Assembly (NCBI RefSeq): GCF_008868175.1
Contig: NZ_WBKT01000042.1
Location: forward strand, 1-42,046
Direction: 5' to 3'
DNA: 42,046 bases
From: Micromonospora sp. AMSO31t
GTDB taxonomy: Bacteria > Actinomycetota > Actinomycetes > Mycobacteriales > Micromonosporaceae
Shown: positions 1-10,894 of the stretch, piece by piece
Layout: every line of letters starts with the position of its first letter
Position numbering within the stretch: the stretch's first letter is position 1
The notes under the pieces: model-generated
What the model saw: the letters and a program-made list of their open reading frames with translations, nothing else
What the model was told of the DNA's origin: nothing
The model's database searches: none
Made by a program: the position numbers and the translations under genes

Positions 1-90
1 TGTCCCGTCCCTCCGCCGTGTCCCGCAGTACACGGTAGCCATCCGTCCGCCACCCCGCGCGGGCGACGTCGCACCCCGCCGGCGCCCCGC

Positions 91-1035
91 TCAGCGCAGC
101 CGGCGCAGCAGCGCCGAGCCGGCCGCCGCGGTCACCCCGCCCGCCGACCGGACCGCCCGCGGCACGTCGGGCAGCCAGCCGCCCCGGACCGCCTCACCGG
201 CCGGGCTCGGGTCGAAGACGATGCCCGGGTGGGGGGCGATCGGCTGGTTGGTCAGCCCGGCGAGCCGCATGAGCGGCCCCACCAGCACGTCGTACACGCC
301 GGGGAGCACGGTGAAGCCGAACCGCATGATGACGTTGAGCCGCCCCACCGACACCTCCCGGCGGGGCCGGTCGACGCAGTCGACCATGGCCCGGGCCACC
401 CGCTCGGGCGTGGTGACCGGCGGCGGCGGGCGCCCGATCCGGCCCAGGTAGTTCGCCGCCTGCCGTTAGACCGGCGTGTCGACGCTGCCCGGGTTGACCA
501 GGCAGATCCGCACGCCCGGGGTTTCCCGGGCCTCCTGCTGCAGCGCCCGGACCAGCCCCTGGAGGCCCCACTTGGCCGCCACGTAGCCGCTCATGTAGGG
601 CGCCGTGATGTGCCCGAGGACCGAGCCGGTGAGGACCAGCGTGCCGGCCGAGGCGGCCTGGAAGCGGCGCAGCGCCACCCGGGCCACCTCGGCGGCGGCC
701 AGCAGGTCGGTGCGGATCACCTGGTCGAAGACCTCGGCGGGGGTCTCGTCGAAGCGGCCGTAGGCCATCACGGCGGCGGTGTGCACCCAGGCGTCGATGG
801 CGCCGAACTCCGCCTCCGCCGCGTCGGCCAGCGCGGCCACCGCGCCGGGCGCGGTGACGTCCGTCGGTACGGTGAGCACCTCGGCGCCGGCCGCCCGGCA
901 CTCCTCGCGTACCTGGGCCAGGGTGGCGGGGGAGCGGGCCGCGAGGACCAGGCGGTCCCCACGGCCGGCGAACTCCCGGGCCGCCGCCCGGCCGATCCCG
1001 CTGGTCGCGCCGGTGATGACCACCGTCCGGCTCAC
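91..1035 (-). pseudogene. Short-chain dehydrogenase/reductase, interrupted by in-frame TAA
   Basis: A classical SDR reading frame of 314 sense codons. It starts at GTG (1035) and overlaps the stop of the upstream alcohol dehydrogenase by four bases (GTGA). The nucleotide-binding TGATSGIG motif is near residues 9-16, catalytic Ser is near 138, and the YVAAK motif gives Tyr151 and Lys155. After NPGSVDTPV the codon at 466-468 is TAA. The same frame then continues with RQAANYLGRIGRPPPP and a normal SDR C-terminal half to TGA at 91-93. SDRs of this type usually read DTPxYxQAANY, so the TAA most likely replaces a TAC tyrosine codon. As read, the product is 189 aa and lacks the substrate-binding C-terminal part. 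Either a real nonsense mutation or a one-base sequencing error would explain it. The SDR identity is certain; the substrate is unknown. Confidence 0.88.
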
Positions 1036-2216
1036 GGTTCGAGCACGACCTTGACGCAGCCGTCCTGCTTCTTCTGGAACATCTCGTACGCCCGCGGCGC
1101 CCGCGCGAGCGGCAGCCGGTGGGTCCGCAGGTCCTCGACGCCGAGCGGGTCGTCGTCGCCGGCGAGCAGCGGCATGATGTCGTCGACCCAGCGCTTCACG
1201 TGGCACTGCCCCATTCGCAGCTGGACGCCCCGGTCGAACATCTCCATGAGCGGCATCGGGTCCTGCTCGCCGCCGTACACGCCGGAGATCGACACGGTGC
1301 CGCCGCGCCGGACGGCCTTGAGCGCGGCGTGCAGCACCACGAGCCGGTCGACGCCCACCTTGTCGGTCATGGTCCGGGCCAGCTTGTCCGGCAGCAGCCC
1401 GGCGGCGGTCTGGGCGATCTTGCCGGCCGGGGCGCCGTGCGCCTCCATGCCGACCGCGTCGATCACCGCGTCCGGGCCGCGCCCGTCGACCAGGTCGATC
1501 AGCGCCCCGGGCACGTCGTCGAGTTCGCTGACGTCGAGCACCTCGATGCCGTGCCGGCGGGCCATCTCCAGCCGCTCCGGCACCAGGTCCAGGCCGATCA
1601 CCCGGCCGGCGCCGAGGTGCCGGCCGATCCGGGCGCAGAACTGCCCGACGGGGCCGAGGCCGAACACCGCCAGGGTGCCGCCGGGCGGGGTGTCGGCGTA
1701 CTTCACCGCCTGCCAGGCGGTCGGCAGGATGTCGGAGAGGTAGAGCCAGCGCTCGTCGGGCCCGGTCTCCGGGATCTTGATCGGGCCGAACTGGGCCTGC
1801 GGCACCCGCAGGTACTCGGCCTGCCCGCCGGGGACGGAGCCGTAGAGCGAGGTGTAGCCGAACAGCGCGGCGCCCTTGCCCTCGCTGGTCACCTGGGTGG
1901 TCTCGCACTGGGCGTAGAGCTGGCGGTCGCACATCCAGCACGAGCCGCAGGAGATGTTGAAGGGGACGACCACGCGGTCGCCGGGCTTGAGCCGGGTCAC
2001 CCCCGGGCCGACCTCCTCGACGACACCCATCGGCTCGTGCCCCAGCACGTCGCCGGGCTTCAGGTACGGCCCGAGCACCTCGTACAGGTGCAGATCGGAG
2101 CCGCAGATGGCGGTCGAGGTCACCCGGATCACCGCGTCGGTCGGCTCCTCGATCCGCGGATCCGGTACGTCCTCGACGCGGACGTCACGCTTGCCCTGCC
2201 AGGTCAGTGCCTTCAT
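1032..2216 (-). CDS. Zinc-dependent alcohol dehydrogenase (MDR family)
   Basis: A 394-aa medium-chain dehydrogenase. The GroES-like N-terminal domain carries the catalytic-zinc pattern CGSDLH and GHEPMGVVEEVG, and the structural zinc cluster CGSCWMCDRQLYAQC. The Rossmann domain has GLGPVGQFCARIG. Length and motifs match the glutathione-independent formaldehyde-dehydrogenase-like branch often annotated simply as zinc-dependent alcohol dehydrogenase. It would oxidise an alcohol or aldehyde with NAD(P)+ in the cytoplasm. ATG at 2216. It is the first gene of a two-gene unit, and its stop overlaps the GTG of the broken SDR behind it, so the pair probably served the same substrate. The natural substrate cannot be read from the sequence. 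Confidence 0.9.
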   Translation of the reverse strand: MKALTWQGKRDVRVEDVPDPRIEEPTDAVIRVTSTAICGSDLHLYEVLGPYLKPGDVLGHEPMGVVEEVGPGVTRLKPGDRVVVPFNISCGSCWMCDRQLYAQCETTQVTSEGKGAALFGYTSLYGSVPGGQAEYLRVPQAQFGPIKIPETGPDERWLYLSDILPTAWQAVKYADTPPGGTLAVFGLGPVGQFCARIGRHLGAGRVIGLDLVPERLEMARRHGIEVLDVSELDDVPGALIDLVDGRGPDAVIDAVGMEAHGAPAGKIAQTAAGLLPDKLARTMTDKVGVDRLVVLHAALKAVRRGGTVSISGVYGGEQDPMPLMEMFDRGVQLRMGQCHVKRWVDDIMPLLAGDDDPLGVEDLRTHRLPLARAPRAYEMFQKKQDGCVKVVLEP

Positions 2217-2314
2217 GCCTGAATGTCCCCTCTTCGGTGCCGTCCACCGGACTGCTACCCGCGGGGGAGGGGTTGAACCGGCGGGGGGCCTGCCCCGCGT
2301 ACCCCGGAAAAGGG

Positions 2315-2351
2315 CGACCGCCGCGCCCCCGGGTGCGGGGCGCGGCGGTCG
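2315..2351 (-). terminator. Strong hairpin terminator downstream of sdhB
   Basis: A perfect 15-bp inverted repeat (2315-2329 with 2337-2351) and a 7-nt loop lie 22 bases past the sdhB stop and about 100 bases before the next minus-strand gene. There is no clear T-run, which is common for high-GC actinomycete terminators. It separates the sdh operon from the alcohol dehydrogenase unit. Confidence 0.75.
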
Positions 2352-2372
2352 TGTGGGTCGGATGGCGGGGGC

Positions 2373-3130
2373 TCAGGACCCCGGGGTGCCGGCGCGCTTG
2401 GACGTCGCCTTGAGGTAGTCCCGGTTGAGCCGGCCGATGGTGTTCAGCGGGATGCCCTTCGGGCAGGCCGCCGCGCACTCGCCGATGTTGGTGCAGCCGC
2501 CGAAGCCGGCCTCGTCGTGCGCGTCCACCATGCCGATCACCCGGGTGTACCGCTCGGGCTGGCCCTGCGGCAGCAGCGAGAGCTGGGTGATCTTGGCGGC
2601 GGTGAACAGCATGCCGGACCCGTTCGGGCAGGCCGCCACGCAGGCGCCGCAGGCGATGCAGGCGGCCGAGGAGAAGGCCGCGTCCGCGTCCGCCTTGGCC
2701 ACCGGCGTGGAGTGCGCCTCGGGGGCGCTGCCGGTCGGCGCGGTGATGTAGCCGCCGGCGGCGATGATCTGGTCGAAGGCGTTGCGGTTGACCACGAGAT
2801 CCTTGACGACCGGGAAGGCGCGGGCCCGCCACGGCTCGATGTCGATGGTGTCCCCGTCGGAGAACTGCCGCATGTGCAGCTGGCAGGCGGTGGTCCCGCG
2901 CTGCGGGCCGTGCGCCTCACCGTTGATCATGAGGCTGCACATGCCGCAGATGCCCTCGCGGCAGTCGTGGTCGAACGCGACCGGCTCCTCGCCGTCGAGG
3001 ATCAGCCGCTCGTTGAGCACGTCGAGCATCTCCAGGAAGGACATGTCCGGGGACACGTCCTGCACCGGATAGGTCACCATCTGACCCTTGTCCTCGGGGC
3101 CCTTCTGGCGCCAGATGCGCAGGGTCAGGT

Positions 3131-3134
<4 letters not shown>
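2373..3134 (-). CDS. sdhB: Succinate dehydrogenase iron-sulfur subunit
   Basis: A 253-aa subunit that relays electrons from the flavoprotein to the membrane quinone site. The N-terminal plant-type ferredoxin domain has CREGICGMC plus a downstream Cys in TTACQLHM for the [2Fe-2S] centre. The C-terminal domain has [12 protein letters not shown] ([4Fe-4S]) and [15 protein letters not shown] (second cluster, [3Fe-4S] in the family). The start is GTG at 3132-3134, overlapping the sdhA stop (GTGA), so the two are translationally coupled. It is the last gene of sdhCAB, followed by the hairpin at 2315-2351. Confidence 0.96.
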
Positions 3135-5065
<1,931 letters not shown>

Positions 5066-5066
5066 G

Positions 5067-5756
5067 TCAGGCCACCAATCCGGTGAGTACGGCGAACGGG
5101 ACCACGAGGTAGCCGACGCAGAGCGCGACGGCGAGGACGAGGGCCGCGGCACGCGCCCGGCGCTCGCCCTTCGGGGTCTGCTGCCCGAGGCTGCGGAACG
5201 CGCTGAACGCGCCGTGCCGCAGGTGGAAGCCGAGCGTGACGATCGCCAGGGTGTAGAAGAGGGTGACGTACCAGCGGTCCGCCGCGAAGTCCTGGACGAC
5301 GTTGCCGTAGGGGTTGGCCGGGTCGCCCTGTGGGTTCAGGTGACCGGTCGTCAGGTCCAGGATGTGGTAGATCACGAAGAGCAGGATGATCACACCACCC
5401 CAGCGCATGGTGCGGGCCGCGTAGTTCACGTGGATCTTCCTGCGGTGCGCGTACGGCACCGGGCGGGCGGCCCGGGCGCGCTTCGCGAGCACGGTGGCCG
5501 AGACGATGTGCGCCACGACGGCCACGGTGAGCGCGGTGCGCTGGATCCACAGGTACCAGGTCGACGGCAGCAGCGGCGTTCCGATCTCCCGGAGCCAGTG
5601 CGCGTAGTGGTCGAACGAGGTCTCGCCCGTGAAGATCTTCAGGTTGCCGAGCATGTGCAGGATCAGGAACAGCACCAGGATGATGCCCGTCACCGCCATG
5701 ACGGCCTTGAGGCCGACATTCGAGCGGATGGGCGACCGAGTTTTCGTGATTACCAC
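5067..5756 (-). CDS. sdhC: Succinate dehydrogenase cytochrome b subunit (membrane anchor)
   Basis: A single-polypeptide heme-b anchor with five hydrophobic segments, for example [55 protein letters not shown] and [20 protein letters not shown]. Candidate heme-ligand histidines are in LILHMLG, VIYHILD and GFHLRHG. I place the start at GTG 5754-5756 ([13 protein letters not shown], 229 aa). A TAGCGT -10 element lies 7 nt upstream with TTGGAC 18 nt before it, which fits a leaderless mRNA, and there is no ribosome site. An ATG at 5822 would give 251 aa. That version would put the promoter, and part of the LysR-type box next door, inside the coding region, so I reject it. First gene of sdhCAB. Confidence 0.9.
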   Translation of the reverse strand: MVITKTRSPIRSNVGLKAVMAVTGIILVLFLILHMLGNLKIFTGETSFDHYAHWLREIGTPLLPSTWYLWIQRTALTVAVVAHIVSATVLAKRARAARPVPYAHRRKIHVNYAARTMRWGGVIILLFVIYHILDLTTGHLNPQGDPANPYGNVVQDFAADRWYVTLFYTLAIVTLGFHLRHGAFSAFRSLGQQTPKGERRARAAALVLAVALCVGYLVVPFAVLTGLVA

Positions 5757-5763
5757 ACGGCCG

Positions 5764-5793
5764 ACGCTAGGAGCAGTTTGATCAGTCGTCCAA
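5764..5793 (-). promoter_or_regulatory. Putative leaderless sdhCAB promoter
   Basis: On the minus strand, TTGGAC (5788-5793), an 18-nt spacer and TAGCGT (5764-5769) are followed after 7 nt by the GTG of sdhC. This fits the actinobacterial leaderless layout and decides the sdhC start. It is a sequence-only prediction. Confidence 0.55.
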
Positions 5794-5797
5794 TGCA

Positions 5798-5827
5798 TCG
5801 ACCTCGCAGTCTTGATAGCCATAAGCT
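5798..5827 (+). promoter_or_regulatory. Putative leaderless promoter of the LysR gene
   Basis: TCGACC (5798-5803, four of six matches to TTGACA), an 18-nt spacer and TAAGCT (5822-5827) are followed after 6 nt by the LysR ATG at 5834. No Shine-Dalgarno sequence is present. It is back-to-back with the sdhC promoter; the two -35 elements are only four bases apart. Confidence 0.5.
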
Positions 5828-5829
5828 AT
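5815..5829. promoter_or_regulatory. LysR-type T-N11-A box
   Basis: ATAGC-N5-GCTAT is a dyad that contains the T-N11-A pattern typical of LysR-family binding sites. It overlaps the -10 element of the LysR gene, as expected for autorepression, and sits about 22 bp upstream of the sdh -35, where an activator of sdh could bind. Confidence 0.5.
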
Positions 5830-5833
5830 ACAG

Positions 5834-6763
5834 ATGCAGCTCCATCAGCTCCGGTACTTCGTCGCGGTCGCAGAAGTACGACATTTCACCCAAGCTGCCG
5901 ATCTGGTGGGCATCACGCAGCCCTCGCTGAGTAAGCAAATTCACGCCCTGGAGACCGACCTGGGGGCCCCGCTCTTCGAGCGGGTAAGGGGCAACATCGC
6001 CCTCACCGCGGCCGGCGACGTGCTGCTGCCCCTGGCCAAGCGGATCCTCGCCGACGTGGACACCGCCACCCGGGAGGTGCAGGAACTGGTCGGCCTGCGG
6101 CGGGGCCGGGTCCGGCTCGGCGCCACCCCCAGCCTGGCCACCTCGCTGGCGCCCCCGGTGCTGCGCCGGTTCCGCGACGCCCACCCCACCGTCGACCTCC
6201 GGGTGGAGGAGGGCGGCTCGCAGGACCTGGTCCGTGACCTGCTCCGCGGCGACCTCGACCTGGCGCTGATCATCATGCCGTCCACCGGCACGGACCCGGG
6301 GCTGCGCGCCGACCCGATCCTGCGGGAGAGCCTCGTGGTCGCCTCGGTCGACCCGCTGCCGGCCGCCTCCGAGCGGGGCGAGGTGCGCATCACCGACCTG
6401 CGCGACCAGCCGCTGGTGATGTTCCGCCAGGGCTACGACCTGCGCGACGCCACCCTCCAGGCGTGCCGGGCGGCCGGCTTCGAGCCGACCCTGTCGGTGG
6501 ACGGCGGGGAGCTGGACGCCGTGCTCAGCTTCGTCGAGGCCGGACTCGGCGCGGCCCTGGTGCCCGGCATCGCGGTCACCCGCCGGCCGGGAATCCGGGT
6601 GACCCGGCTCGCCCCGCCCGGCGTCCGCCGGACCATCGCGGTGGCCCGCCGCCGCGACGTGGTGCCCACCCACGCCGGCCGCGAGCTGCGCCGCATCCTC
6701 CTGGAGTACGTGCACGACGCCACCGCCGCCGACCGGCTCCCGGCCGGTGTGGAACCGCTCTAG
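5834..6763 (+). CDS. LysR-family transcriptional regulator
   Basis: A 309-aa regulator. The N-terminal winged helix-turn-helix (residues 1-60, FTQAADLVGITQPSLSKQIHALETDLGAPLFER) is a textbook LysR DNA-binding domain, and the rest is a periplasmic-binding-like effector domain (from about residue 90). It is divergent from sdhCAB across a 77-bp region with a LysR-type box, so control of sdh and of itself is the natural hypothesis. The effector is unknown. The stop overlaps the hrpA stop by four bases in convergent orientation. Confidence 0.93.
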   Translation: MQLHQLRYFVAVAEVRHFTQAADLVGITQPSLSKQIHALETDLGAPLFERVRGNIALTAAGDVLLPLAKRILADVDTATREVQELVGLRRGRVRLGATPSLATSLAPPVLRRFRDAHPTVDLRVEEGGSQDLVRDLLRGDLDLALIIMPSTGTDPGLRADPILRESLVVASVDPLPAASERGEVRITDLRDQPLVMFRQGYDLRDATLQACRAAGFEPTLSVDGGELDAVLSFVEAGLGAALVPGIAVTRRPGIRVTRLAPPGVRRTIAVARRRDVVPTHAGRELRRILLEYVHDATAADRLPAGVEPL

Positions 6764-9700
6764 CGGCCCTCGGCGTCGTCCATGGCGCGGTAGATGCGCT
6801 GCTCGGAGACCGGGTACGGGGTGCCGAGCGCCTGGGCGAAGACGTTCACCCGCAGCTCCTCGATCATCCAGCGGATCTGCCGGACCGCCGCGGACTGCCG
6901 CTTCGACGGCGGCAGCGCGGCCAGCAGGTCCTGGTACTCCTTCTGCACCACGGCGATCCGGTCCTGTTGCTGCTTGTCCCGCTGCGGGTTGCCGGTCAGC
7001 CGGTCCAGCCGCCGTTCGATCGCGGTCAGGTAGCGCAGCAGGTCGGGCAGGCGCGCGTACCCGGCCTCGGTGATGAAGCCCTTGTGCACCAGGCCGCCGA
7101 GCTGGCTGCGGATGTCGGCCAGCGCGGCCACGACGGCCAGGTTCCGCGTGGCGCCGAGGCGCTGCTCCACCGCGTACGCGGCGGCCAGCACCTGCCGCAC
7201 CCGGCCCATCACCTCGACCACCGTGTCGACCAGGTCGGCGCGGACCCGTTCGCGCAGCGCGGCGAAGCCCTCGGCGTCCCAGGCCGGGCCGCCGGCGTCC
7301 GCCATGAGCTTGTCGATGGCCGCGCCCGCCGCGTCCTCGATCAGGGCCGGCACCCCGCCGTGCGGGTTGCGGGACAGCGCCAGCTTGGCCTCGTTGCTGA
7401 GCCGGCCCTGGAGGAACTTCGCCGGGGAGGGCACGGTCAGCCGGAGCAGCCGCCGGGTGCCGGCCCAGTGCGCGGCCTCCTGCTCGGCGGGGGAGTCGAA
7501 CACCTTCACCCCGACTGTCGTGCCCTCGTCGACCAACGCCGGGTACGCGGTGACCGCGTAGCCGGCGCGGACCTGCTCGATGGTGCGCGGCAGGGTGTCG
7601 ATGTCCCACCCGGTCAGCCCGGTCCGGGCCACGTCGGGCGCGGCGGCGGCGACGACCTGGCGTACCTCCTGGCGCAGCTCGCGTTGCAGGGCCGGCAGGT
7701 CCTTGCCCTCGGCGACCGGCTTGTCGTCCTCGCCGAGCACCCGGAAGGTGACCCGCAGGTGCGGCGGCAGCCTGCCCACGTCCCAGGCGTCGGGCGGCAC
7801 GGTCACCCCGGTCATCCGGCGCAGCTGCCGGGCGAGCGCGGCGAGAAGCGGCTCCTCGCCGGCCGGCAGCTGCGCGAGCGCCGCCCGGGCGTAGTCGGGC
7901 ACCGGGACGAAGTTGCGCCGGATCGCCTTGGGCAGCGACCGGATCAGCGCGATCACGAGTTCCTCGCGCAGGCCGGGCACCTGCCAGTCGAAGCTCTCCG
8001 CCGGCACCTGGTTGAGCAGCGGCAGCGGGATGTCCACGGTGACGCCGTCGGTGGGGGTGCCCGGGTCGAAGGTGTAGGTCAGCGGCAGGGCCACCCCGTC
8101 GGCCCGCCACTCGTCCGGGTAGTCGGTCTCGTCCACCCCGGCGCGCCCGGAGTTGACCAGCAGCTCGCGGGTGAAGGTGAGCAGGTCCGGCTGCTCCCGT
8201 CGGGTCTTCTTCCACCAGGTGTCGAAGTGCCGGCCGGAGACCACGTCGGCGGGGATCCGCTGGTCGTAGAAGTGGTAGATGGTCTCGTCGTCGACCAGGA
8301 TGTCGCGCCGGCGGGCCCGGTTCTCCAGCTCCTCCACCTCGGTCAGCAGCCGCTGGTTGTCCGTCCAGAACTGGTGGTGGGTCTGCCAGTCGCCCTCGAC
8401 GAGGGCGTGCCGCAGGAAAAGCTCCCGGCTCAGCACCGGGTCGATCCGGCCAAAGTTGACCTTGCGGGAGGTGACCAGCGGAATGCCGTAGAGGGTGACC
8501 TTCTCGTAGGCCATCACGGCGGCCTGCTTCTTCTCCCAGTGCGGCTCGCTGTAGCTGCGCTTCACCAGGTGCTGGGCGAGCGGCTCGACCCATTCCGGCT
8601 CGACCCGGCCGGCCACCCGGCCCCAGAGCCGGGAGGTCTCGACCAGCTCGGCGGCCATCACCCAGCGCGGCGGCTTCTTGAACAGCGCCGAGCCCGGGAA
8701 GATCGCGAACTTCGCCCCGCGCGCCCCGAGGTACTCGTGCTTCTGCGCGTCCTTGAGCCCGAGGTGGGAGAGCAGGCCGGGCAGCAGGGACTGGTGCACC
8801 TTCGGGGTGTCGATCTCCTCGGGCAGGTCCGCGCCGGCCCCGCGGCGGCCGTCACCCTTGTCCGAGGTGCGCAGCACCTGCCGGAGCTGGCTCACGATGT
8901 CCTGCCACTCGCGCACCCGCAGGTAGTTCAGGTACTCCGCCTTGCACATCCGCCGGAACGCGCTGGAGGACAGGGCCCGCTGCTGCTCCCGCAGGTAGCG
9001 CCACAGGTTCAGGTACGCGACGAAGTCCGACTCCTTGTCGGCGAACCGGGCGTGCGCCTGGTCGGCCTGGGCCTGCTTGTCGGCGGGCCGCTCACGCGGG
9101 TCCTGGATGGAGAGCGCCGCCGCGATGACGATGACCTCGGTGGCGCAGCCGTTGCGCTCGCCTTCGAGGACCATCCGGGCCAGCCGCGGGTCGACCGGGA
9201 GCTGGGCCAGCCGCCGGCCGAGCGGGGTGAGCCGCTTCGCCGGGTCGGTCTCGGCCGGGTCCAGCGCGCCCAGCTCGTGCAGCAGGTTCACGCCGTCCGT
9301 GACGTTGCGCCGGTCCGGCGGGTCGAGGAACGGGAACGCGGCGATGTCGCCCAGCCCGATCGAGGTCATCTGGAGGATGACCGAGGCCAGGTTGGTGCGC
9401 AGGATCTCCGGGTCGGTGAACTCGGGCCGGGAGGCGAAGTCCTGCTCGTCGTAGAGGCGGATGCAGATGCCGTCCGAGGTGCGCCCGCAGCGGCCCTTGC
9501 GCTGGTTGGCCGACGCCTGGGAGATCGGCTCGATCGGCAGCCGCTGCACCTTGAGGCGGCTGGAGTAGCGGGAGATCCGGGCCGTCCCCGGGTCCACCAC
9601 GTACGTGATGCCGGGGACGGTCAGCGAGGTCTCCGCGACGTTGGTGGCGAGCACCACCCGGCGCGCGGCGTGCGGGGCGAAGACCCGGTGCTGCTCGGCC

Positions 9701-10755
9701 GTGGAGAGCCGGGCGTAGAGCGGGAGGATCTCGGTGCCGAGCAGCGAGCGCTTCTTCTGCACCAGCTTGCCGAGCGCGTCGGCGGTGTCCCGGATCTCCC
9801 GCTCGCCGCTGAGGAAGACCAGGATGTCGCCGGGCCCCTCGGCGGCCAGCTCCTCGACGGCGTCGCCGATGGCCTGGATCTGGTCCCGGACGTTCTCCTC
9901 GTCCCCGTCGTCCTCCTCCTCGGTCTCGACGACCTCGACCAGCGGGCGGTAGCGCACCTCCACGGGATAGGTCCGGCCGGACACCTCGACGACCGGCGCG
10001 GGGTTGCCCTCGGCGTCGGCGAAGTGCTTCGCGAACCGGTCGGTCTCGATGGTCGCCGAGGTGATGACCACCTTGAGGTCGGGGCGGCGGGGCAGTAGCT
10101 GCCGGAGGTAGCCGAGGATGAAGTCGATGTTGAGGCTGCGCTCGTGCGCCTCGTCGATGATCAACGTGTCGTACTGGCGCAGCATCCGGTCGGTCTGCAA
10201 CTCGGCCAGCAGGATGCCGTCGGTCATCAGCTTGACCAGGCTGTTGTCGCCCACCTGGTCGGTGAAGCGCACCTTGTAGCCGACCACGTCGCCCAGCTCG
10301 GTGCCGAGTTCCTCGGCGATCCGGTCGGCCACCGTCCGGGCGGCGAGCCGGCGGGGCTGGGTGTGGCCGATCAGCCCGGTGACGCCGCGGCCCAGCTCCA
10401 GACAGATCTTGGGCAGCTGGGTGGTCTTGCCGGAGCCCGTCTCGCCGGCCACGATCACCACCTGGTGGTCGCGGATGGCCGCGGCGATGTCGTCCCTGCG
10501 CTCGCTGACCGGCAGCTGCGCCGGGTAGGTGACCGTCGGCACGGCGGCCCGCCGGGCGGCCAGCCGCGCCTCGGCCCGGGCCACGTCGGCCGCGATCTCG
10601 GCCAGCGCCGACTCCCGCCGCTGCGGGTCACGCAGCTTCCGCACCCCGTCCAGCCGGCGCTGGAGCCGGCGCTGGTCGCGGAACATCAGGGCGGACAGGC
10701 GGCGGTGCAGGTCGCGGGCGGTCTCGGGTACGGCGGGTGCGGCTGGATTCTGCAT
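6760..10755 (-). CDS. hrpA: ATP-dependent RNA helicase HrpA
   Basis: A 1331-aa DEAH-box helicase, close to the roughly 1300 aa of HrpA. Walker A GETGSGKTTQLP is near residues 104-115, DEAH at 201-204, motif III SAT near 230, and motif VI ANQRKGRCGR in the second RecA domain. The ratchet/OB region and the long C-terminal DUF3418-like part typical of HrpA follow. The family acts on structured RNA and stalled ribosomes in the cytoplasm. ATG at 10755. It is monocistronic and convergent with the LysR gene. Long plus-strand open frames across this gene are GC-bias shadows. Confidence 0.95.
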   Translation of the reverse strand: MQNPAAPAVPETARDLHRRLSALMFRDQRRLQRRLDGVRKLRDPQRRESALAEIAADVARAEARLAARRAAVPTVTYPAQLPVSERRDDIAAAIRDHQVVIVAGETGSGKTTQLPKICLELGRGVTGLIGHTQPRRLAARTVADRIAEELGTELGDVVGYKVRFTDQVGDNSLVKLMTDGILLAELQTDRMLRQYDTLIIDEAHERSLNIDFILGYLRQLLPRRPDLKVVITSATIETDRFAKHFADAEGNPAPVVEVSGRTYPVEVRYRPLVEVVETEEEDDGDEENVRDQIQAIGDAVEELAAEGPGDILVFLSGEREIRDTADALGKLVQKKRSLLGTEILPLYARLSTAEQHRVFAPHAARRVVLATNVAETSLTVPGITYVVDPGTARISRYSSRLKVQRLPIEPISQASANQRKGRCGRTSDGICIRLYDEQDFASRPEFTDPEILRTNLASVILQMTSIGLGDIAAFPFLDPPDRRNVTDGVNLLHELGALDPAETDPAKRLTPLGRRLAQLPVDPRLARMVLEGERNGCATEVIVIAAALSIQDPRERPADKQAQADQAHARFADKESDFVAYLNLWRYLREQQRALSSSAFRRMCKAEYLNYLRVREWQDIVSQLRQVLRTSDKGDGRRGAGADLPEEIDTPKVHQSLLPGLLSHLGLKDAQKHEYLGARGAKFAIFPGSALFKKPPRWVMAAELVETSRLWGRVAGRVEPEWVEPLAQHLVKRSYSEPHWEKKQAAVMAYEKVTLYGIPLVTSRKVNFGRIDPVLSRELFLRHALVEGDWQTHHQFWTDNQRLLTEVEELENRARRRDILVDDETIYHFYDQRIPADVVSGRHFDTWWKKTRREQPDLLTFTRELLVNSGRAGVDETDYPDEWRADGVALPLTYTFDPGTPTDGVTVDIPLPLLNQVPAESFDWQVPGLREELVIALIRSLPKAIRRNFVPVPDYARAALAQLPAGEEPLLAALARQLRRMTGVTVPPDAWDVGRLPPHLRVTFRVLGEDDKPVAEGKDLPALQRELRQEVRQVVAAAAPDVARTGLTGWDIDTLPRTIEQVRAGYAVTAYPALVDEGTTVGVKVFDSPAEQEAAHWAGTRRLLRLTVPSPAKFLQGRLSNEAKLALSRNPHGGVPALIEDAAGAAIDKLMADAGGPAWDAEGFAALRERVRADLVDTVVEVMGRVRQVLAAAYAVEQRLGATRNLAVVAALADIRSQLGGLVHKGFITEAGYARLPDLLRYLTAIERRLDRLTGNPQRDKQQQDRIAVVQKEYQDLLAALPPSKRQSAAVRQIRWMIEELRVNVFAQALGTPYPVSEQRIYRAMDDAEGR

Positions 10756-10894
10756 GTCGTCGCCAAGGATAGGCAGGCGTACGGCGGAGCGCCCCCGGGT
10801 TACCGGCGACCGTGGCCGCCCGCGCGCCCTCCCAGGTGGGCGCGGGTGGCCGGGCTAGAGTTTCGGCCGAGGCGAGGTCCGACGACGGGACGGG

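Noticed and set aside
5757..5822. N-terminal extension of sdhC to ATG 5822
   Set aside because: It would cover both promoters and half of the LysR-type box and leave 11 bp between two divergent genes; the extension is not hydrophobic and has no ribosome site.
6463..10098. A 1211-codon plus-strand open frame across hrpA, and similar long frames antisense to sdhA, desA/desB and the helicase
   Set aside because: They are antisense shadows of high-GC genes: V/G/R/H-rich low-complexity translations, no ribosome sites and no recognisable domains, while the opposite strand carries clear families.
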